From: CAXYVC01 sp964292295
GTDB lineage: Bacteria > Acidobacteriota > Holophagae > Holophagales > Holophagaceae
Assembly (NCBI GenBank): GCA_964292295.1
Contig: CAXYVC010000111.1
Span: 1-9,446, forward strand
Direction of reading: 5' to 3'
Length of the DNA: 9,446 nt
Positions 6,490 through 9,446 of this stretch are shown in pieces. The stretch's first letter is position 1, and each line of letters begins with the position of its first letter. The notes below the pieces were generated by a model. The model was not told the origin of the DNA. It made no database searches and saw only the letters and a program-made list of their open reading frames with translations. The position numbers were made by a program, and so were the translations under genes.

Positions 6490-6515
6490 CCGAACCCCGC
6501 TTTCGCGGGGTTCGG
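6490..6515 (-). terminator. 11-bp perfect hairpin with GAAA loop after the WYL gene
   Basis: CCGAACCCCGC (6490-6500) and GCGGGGTTCGG (6505-6515) pair perfectly. On the minus strand the loop is GAAA, an exceptionally stable GNRA tetraloop. It lies 18 bases past the WYL gene's stop and just before the Rrf2 promoter, so it probably insulates the two units. There is no U-run after the stem on the minus strand, so the mechanism may not be classical intrinsic termination. Confidence 0.7.
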
Positions 6516-6533
6516 ATGCACCGGAAGGGGGGG

Positions 6534-7670
6534 CTACAGGCGCTCGAGCCGGACCTCGACCCGGCCGGCCTTGGCGGGCTTGGTGTCGGATTCCTCACGC
6601 CTCGGTTCGGGTCGGCGCTCCCGCCGGGGCTCCTCGCGCCGCGGCTCGGGCTTCGGCTCCCGCCGGGCTTCGCGGCTCTCGGGCTTCGGCTCGGGCTTCG
6701 ATTCGGGCCTCGGCTCCGGTCGGGCCTTGGGCTGGGAGGGCTGCGGGGCGGGCGCGGGGGCCAGCTTGGCGCCCCAGGCCACCGCCACCTGCCGCATGCG
6801 GTCCGCGAGACGCTGGGGCTCCAGCACCTGGATGCCGTCGCCGAACTGCATGCACCAGCGGGCGATGGCGCGCAGGTCCGTGCCCGTGAAGCTGACCAGG
6901 ACCTTGCCCTCCTCCTGCTCCTCCATCCGGAAGGCCGGGAAGGGGGCCGGAGCTTGGCGCACGGCGAAGATCCACTGCTTCATCAGCAGGGCCTTCACGG
7001 GGATGGGCTCACCCCCCAGCCATCCGCCCAGCTGGTTGGCGGGGGTCCCCTCCGGGTACGGCCCCTGGGCGGAGCGCCCGGGCCCCTCCACGGGGTTGAC
7101 CTCCTTCAGGTGGTCCAGGCGGTGGTGCCGCTCGGCGTTGTAGCGGCGGGCCCAGCCCCAGAGGAACCACTGGTCGGTGAAGAGGTCGTAGATGATCTGG
7201 CGCGCCTCGAAGGTGCGGGGGGGGTTGGCGTCCGCGTCCAGGAAGATCAGCTCGTTGGACTTGCCGGCGCAGATGGCTTTCAGCGCCACGCGGGCGAGTT
7301 CCGGGAGGCCGGGGGAGATCGTTTCCGCCTCGGCCGGGAGTGGTGCTTCGGCAGGCTTGGGGGCGCTCTTCCGGGCCCGGGGCTTGGGCGCGGCTTCGGC
7401 CGGGACGACCTTCGGCTCGGCCGGTACCTCGCAGGAGGCCTTGCGGCAGCCGCGCTTGGCGGGGGCCTTGGGGACGGCTTCCGCCTCGACCGCAGGCTCG
7501 AGAGCCTTGGTGGCGGCCTTGCCACCCTTGGCCGAAGCCGCCTTGGTCTTGGGGGCGGCCTTGGTCTTGGCGGAGGCCTTGGGGACCTTGGGCGCGATCG
7601 GCTCGGTCTCGGTCTCGGGGGAACGCGTGGGTTTGCGAGGGGCCATCGTGGGTTGATCTCCGATTTTCAT
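6534..7670 (-). CDS. WYL-WCX domain protein without HTH, with H1-like basic tail
   Basis: A protein of about 378 residues. The folded core is a WYL domain at about residues 122-195 (LARVALKAICAGKSNELIFL, then TDQWFLWGWARRYNAERHHRLDHLKEV) followed by a WCX extension at about 222-303, ending GDGIQVLEPQRLADRMRQVAVAWGAKL. WYL domains bind nucleic acid or nucleotide ligands and normally control an N-terminal winged helix-turn-helix. Here that helix-turn-helix is absent. Residues 1-118 are a disordered Lys/Ala/Pro-rich tail like histone H1, including KTKAAPKTKAASAKGGKAA. Residues 304-378 are a Pro/Glu/Arg/Lys repeat tail with many PEPR/PEPK units. The start is uncertain: ATG 7670 has GGAAGG nearby (6 bases), ATG 7646 has GGAG at 11 bases, and ATG 7706 and TTG 7727 are also in frame. 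It follows argR by about 50 bases with no evident promoter, so it may be co-transcribed. Nucleic-acid binding is inferred. Confidence 0.75.
   Translation of the reverse strand: MKIGDQPTMAPRKPTRSPETETEPIAPKVPKASAKTKAAPKTKAASAKGGKAATKALEPAVEAEAVPKAPAKRGCRKASCEVPAEPKVVPAEAAPKPRARKSAPKPAEAPLPAEAETISPGLPELARVALKAICAGKSNELIFLDADANPPRTFEARQIIYDLFTDQWFLWGWARRYNAERHHRLDHLKEVNPVEGPGRSAQGPYPEGTPANQLGGWLGGEPIPVKALLMKQWIFAVRQAPAPFPAFRMEEQEEGKVLVSFTGTDLRAIARWCMQFGDGIQVLEPQRLADRMRQVAVAWGAKLAPAPAPQPSQPKARPEPRPESKPEPKPESREARREPKPEPRREEPRRERRPEPRREESDTKPAKAGRVEVRLERL
6590..6735. repeat. Degenerate short tandem repeats encoding the Pro/Glu/Arg/Lys tail
   Basis: The DNA for the C-terminal tail of the WYL protein is built from variants of CGGCTCGGGCTTCG; two exact 14-base copies lie at 6642-6655 and 6687-6700 with imperfect copies between and around. 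On the coding strand these give PEPK/PEPR units. Length variation between strains by slippage is plausible. Confidence 0.6.
7541..7570. repeat. 18-bp-spaced direct repeat in the basic tail
   Basis: CCTTGGTCTTGG occurs at 7541-7552 and again at 7559-7570, an 18-base period matching the six-residue TKAAPK repeat of the H1-like N-terminal tail. It looks like a small in-frame tandem duplication. Confidence 0.6.
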
Positions 7671-7723
7671 CATGGACCTTCCGCGCGCCCGGCGTCCAGG
7701 AGGCATCCCTCGGTCCTGGGGCC

Positions 7724-8164
7724 TCAATCCTGGGGCTGTCCCAGGATCTCGATCAGGCGGGCCTGTACCTCGGCGATGGGTGTGCCGCCGGCGATGACGA
7801 TCAGCAGAGAGTCCTCGCCGGCGATGGAGCCAGCCACGCCGGGGATGTGGCTGCGGTCCACGCGCACGGCGAGGGCCATGCCGAAGCCGGGCCCGGTGGT
7901 GAGCAGGATGAGGTTCGGGGGCGAAAGGTGCAGCTCGTAGGGCGGAAGGGGATGGTCCTTCGGGATCACCCGCTGGTAGTGCCCCTCGCGCTTCTGGATC
8001 GAGAGTTTGGCCAGATGTCGGGAGAGGGTCCCCTGGGTGAGGCTGAAGCCCTCCTGGGCGAGGAGGCGCAGCAGGGTGGCCTGGTCCGGCACCACGTGGG
8101 TGGACACGAGGTGGAGGATCGCCTGGTCGAGGGACATCTTGTCGGGAACGAGTCTGGCGCGCAT
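7724..8164 (-). CDS. argR: Arginine repressor ArgR
   Basis: A 146-residue protein of the normal ArgR length. The N-terminal winged helix-turn-helix (about 10-68) contains the recognition segment TQGTLSRHLAKLSIQK, with the SR pair conserved in the family. The C-terminal arginine-binding and hexamerisation domain (about 82-146) has LLTTGPGFGMALAVRVD and GSIAGEDSLLIVIAG (112-126), equivalent to the GTIAGDDT motif whose acidic pair contacts L-arginine; here the pair is Glu-Asp instead of Asp-Asp. ArgR hexamers with arginine repress arginine biosynthesis or activate its breakdown. No arginine pathway gene lies in the window, so its targets are elsewhere. ATG start with AGGA (8170-8173) 5 bases upstream; a second in-frame ATG at 8137 is possible. 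A hairpin sits immediately upstream. Confidence 0.9.
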   Translation of the reverse strand: MRARLVPDKMSLDQAILHLVSTHVVPDQATLLRLLAQEGFSLTQGTLSRHLAKLSIQKREGHYQRVIPKDHPLPPYELHLSPPNLILLTTGPGFGMALAVRVDRSHIPGVAGSIAGEDSLLIVIAGGTPIAEVQARLIEILGQPQD

Positions 8165-8186
8165 GGGTTTCCTAGTGTGCGACAGA

Positions 8187-8224
8187 ACGGAAGGCGGGGC
8201 CAGTCACCCGGCCCCGCCTTCCGT
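8187..8224 (-). terminator. Perfect 15-bp hairpin between the desulfurase and argR
   Basis: ACGGAAGGCGGGGCC (8187-8201) is followed by an 8-base loop and its exact reverse complement (8210-8224). It begins 19 bases after the desulfurase stop. Downstream on the minus strand is TCTGTCGC, not a U-run, so it is a strong stem but an atypical intrinsic terminator. It leaves only 22 bases before argR. Confidence 0.75.
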
Positions 8225-8243
8225 CATGGCCTGCGATGGGCGC

Positions 8244-9416
8244 TCACCGGGTGCGGGCCAGGGCCATGGCGGCGATCTCCTGCACCGCGTGGATGGCCGT
8301 GTCGATGTGGGCTTCGGTGTTGAAGACGCCGATGCCCAGGCGCACGGCGCCGTGCAGCTTGTCGGTTCCCAGGTGCTCGTGGACCATGGGCGCGCAGTGC
8401 AGGCCCGTGCGGCAGGCGATGTTGTGGTCCACGTCCAGGAGGGTGCCCACGTCGCCGGCCTCCATGCCCTCGACGTTGAAGAGGAAGACGCTCAGGTGGT
8501 TCTTCGCGCTGTCCTGGCAGTACAGCTTCACGCCCTCCACGTTGGACAGTCCCTGGCGGAGGCGTTCCCACAGCGCCATCTCGTGACGGTAGATGTTCTC
8601 CACCCCCTTCTCCATCACCCACTTCACGCCGGCGTTCAAGCCGGCGATGCCGGGAAGGTTCGGGGTGCCGTATTCCATGCGGTAGGGATACTCGTCCAGG
8701 TGGTGGCGCTGCGCCGAGCGCACGCCCGTGCCGCCGGCGCGGGTGTGGCGGATCTCCACCCCCTCGCGCACGTACATGCCGCCGATGCCCATGGGGCCCA
8801 TCAGGCTCTTGTGCCCCGTGAAGGCGAGCACGTCGATGCCCATGGCCTCCATGTCGATGGGGATCATGCCCGCGGTCTGGGAGGCGTCCACCACCAAGTG
8901 GATGCCGCGGGCGCGGCACGCGCGGCCGATCTCCGCCACGGGCTGGATGGTGCCGATGACGTTGGAGCCGTGGTTCACCACGGCGACCTTGGTGTTGGGC
9001 TTGAAGCGGCTCACGAACTCCTCGGGGTCCACGAAGCCGTCCTCGCGGAAGTCGACCCAGTCCACCTCGACGCCGGTCTGCTCCAGGTGCCACAGGGGGC
9101 GAAGGGTGGCGTTGTGCTCCACGTGGGTGGTCACCGCGTGATCGCCGGGCTGCAGCAGGCCGAAGATGGCCAGGTTCAGCGCGTCGGTGGAGTTGTAGCC
9201 GAAGACCAGGCGGTTGGCGTCGGACCCGCCGTTGAAGAAGCGCGTCATCAGCTTGCGGGTGTCATCCACCAGGGTTCCCGCCTCCAGGCAGAGGTCGAAG
9301 CCGCTGCGGCCGGGGTTCACGCCGTACTGGCGGTAGAAGGTGTCCATGAAGGTGTACACCTCCGGCGGCTTCGGGAAGGAGGTGGCGCCGTTGTGCAGGT
9401 AGGTCAGGTCGCTCAT
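8244..9416 (-). CDS. Class V aminotransferase, cysteine desulfurase family
   Basis: A 390-residue PLP enzyme that probably removes sulfur from cysteine as an enzyme-bound persulfide, giving alanine. Visible active-site elements are YNSTDALNLAI (74-84) for cofactor phosphate contact, VEHNA (99-103) with the ring-stacking His101, DASQ (177-180), the cofactor lysine K203 in FTGHKSLMGPMGIGG, and the catalytic-cysteine motif CRTGLHCAP with C341. The short RTGLHCAP loop and overall length fit the TIGR01977-type cysteine desulfurase family rather than classical IscS or SufS. No iscU, sufE or suf genes are adjacent. It may supply sulfur to the TtcA-like enzyme encoded further along this strand or to Fe-S assembly; that link is inferred. 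ATG start with GAGG (9422-9425) 5 bases upstream. A run of eleven G lies just beyond the ribosome site. Confidence 0.88.
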   Translation of the reverse strand: MSDLTYLHNGATSFPKPPEVYTFMDTFYRQYGVNPGRSGFDLCLEAGTLVDDTRKLMTRFFNGGSDANRLVFGYNSTDALNLAIFGLLQPGDHAVTTHVEHNATLRPLWHLEQTGVEVDWVDFREDGFVDPEEFVSRFKPNTKVAVVNHGSNVIGTIQPVAEIGRACRARGIHLVVDASQTAGMIPIDMEAMGIDVLAFTGHKSLMGPMGIGGMYVREGVEIRHTRAGGTGVRSAQRHHLDEYPYRMEYGTPNLPGIAGLNAGVKWVMEKGVENIYRHEMALWERLRQGLSNVEGVKLYCQDSAKNHLSVFLFNVEGMEAGDVGTLLDVDHNIACRTGLHCAPMVHEHLGTDKLHGAVRLGIGVFNTEAHIDTAIHAVQEIAAMALARTR

Positions 9417-9429
9417 GGATGCCTCAACA

Positions 9430-9446
9430 GGGGGGGGGGGCGGGGG
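9430..9446. repeat. Homopolymeric G tract upstream of the desulfurase gene
   Basis: Eleven consecutive G (9430-9440), one C, then five more G reach the end of the window. On the gene's strand this is a poly-C run starting 14 bases before the ATG. Such a run could shift by slippage and tune expression, or could be an assembly or sequencing artefact at a contig edge. Confidence 0.7.

Noticed and set aside
7724..7727. TTG start for the WYL gene overlapping the argR stop as TTGA
   Set aside because: It would add a short Arg/Pro-rich stretch and has no clear ribosome site; ATG codons with better sites lie downstream, although the true start is not settled.
1..9446. A new defence, CRISPR or mobile system
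   Set aside because: No spaced repeats, nuclease, transposase, integrase or toxin-antitoxin pair is visible; the HEPN and WYL genes alone do not make a defence locus, since the HEPN lacks the RNase motif and the neighbours are housekeeping genes.

Overview
This window is bacterial chromosome DNA of very high GC content with strongly GC-biased third codon positions. Its genes are tightly packed, and no gap between genes exceeds about 115 bases. A DUF4388/PATAN signalling protein, a YvcK-type protein, an ArgR repressor and an Rrf2 regulator in this setting would suit a GC-rich Acidobacteriota such as a Geothrix/Holophaga-like organism. That taxonomic guess is an inference from gene content and style; a deltaproteobacterial-type lineage is possible. 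I see no rRNA, tRNA, CRISPR array, transposase, integrase or prophage gene.

The left half (1-4636) is all on the plus strand. It opens with the 3' part of an ABC-2 type permease resembling NatB, cut by the window edge, followed by a strong GC hairpin. Next come a small TPR-like protein and, three bases later, a YvcK/CofD-like protein. A DUF4388 protein with two winged-helix-like modules follows, then an exported coiled-coil protein ending in a TonB-C-like domain.

The right half (4633-9416) is all on the minus strand and converges on the left half, with the two stop codons sharing a CTAG. Read in its own direction it carries a class V aminotransferase/cysteine desulfurase, a perfect 15-bp hairpin, an ArgR repressor, an unusual WYL-domain protein with no helix-turn-helix, an 11-bp GAAA-loop hairpin, and a sigma70-type promoter driving Rrf2 regulator - TtcA-like tRNA thiolase - HEPN protein.

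Most of the window is housekeeping and regulation. One functional thread is sulfur and Fe-S metabolism: the desulfurase could supply persulfide sulfur, the TtcA-like enzyme would use sulfur and an Fe-S cluster to modify tRNA, and the Rrf2 regulator in front of it has a displaced cysteine cluster that might sense Fe-S, metal or redox state. The item most worth pursuing is the WYL+WCX protein, which has a histone-H1-like basic tail where its DNA-binding domain should be and a Pro/Glu/Arg/Lys-repeat tail at the other end. I did not find a recognisable new defence or mobile system.
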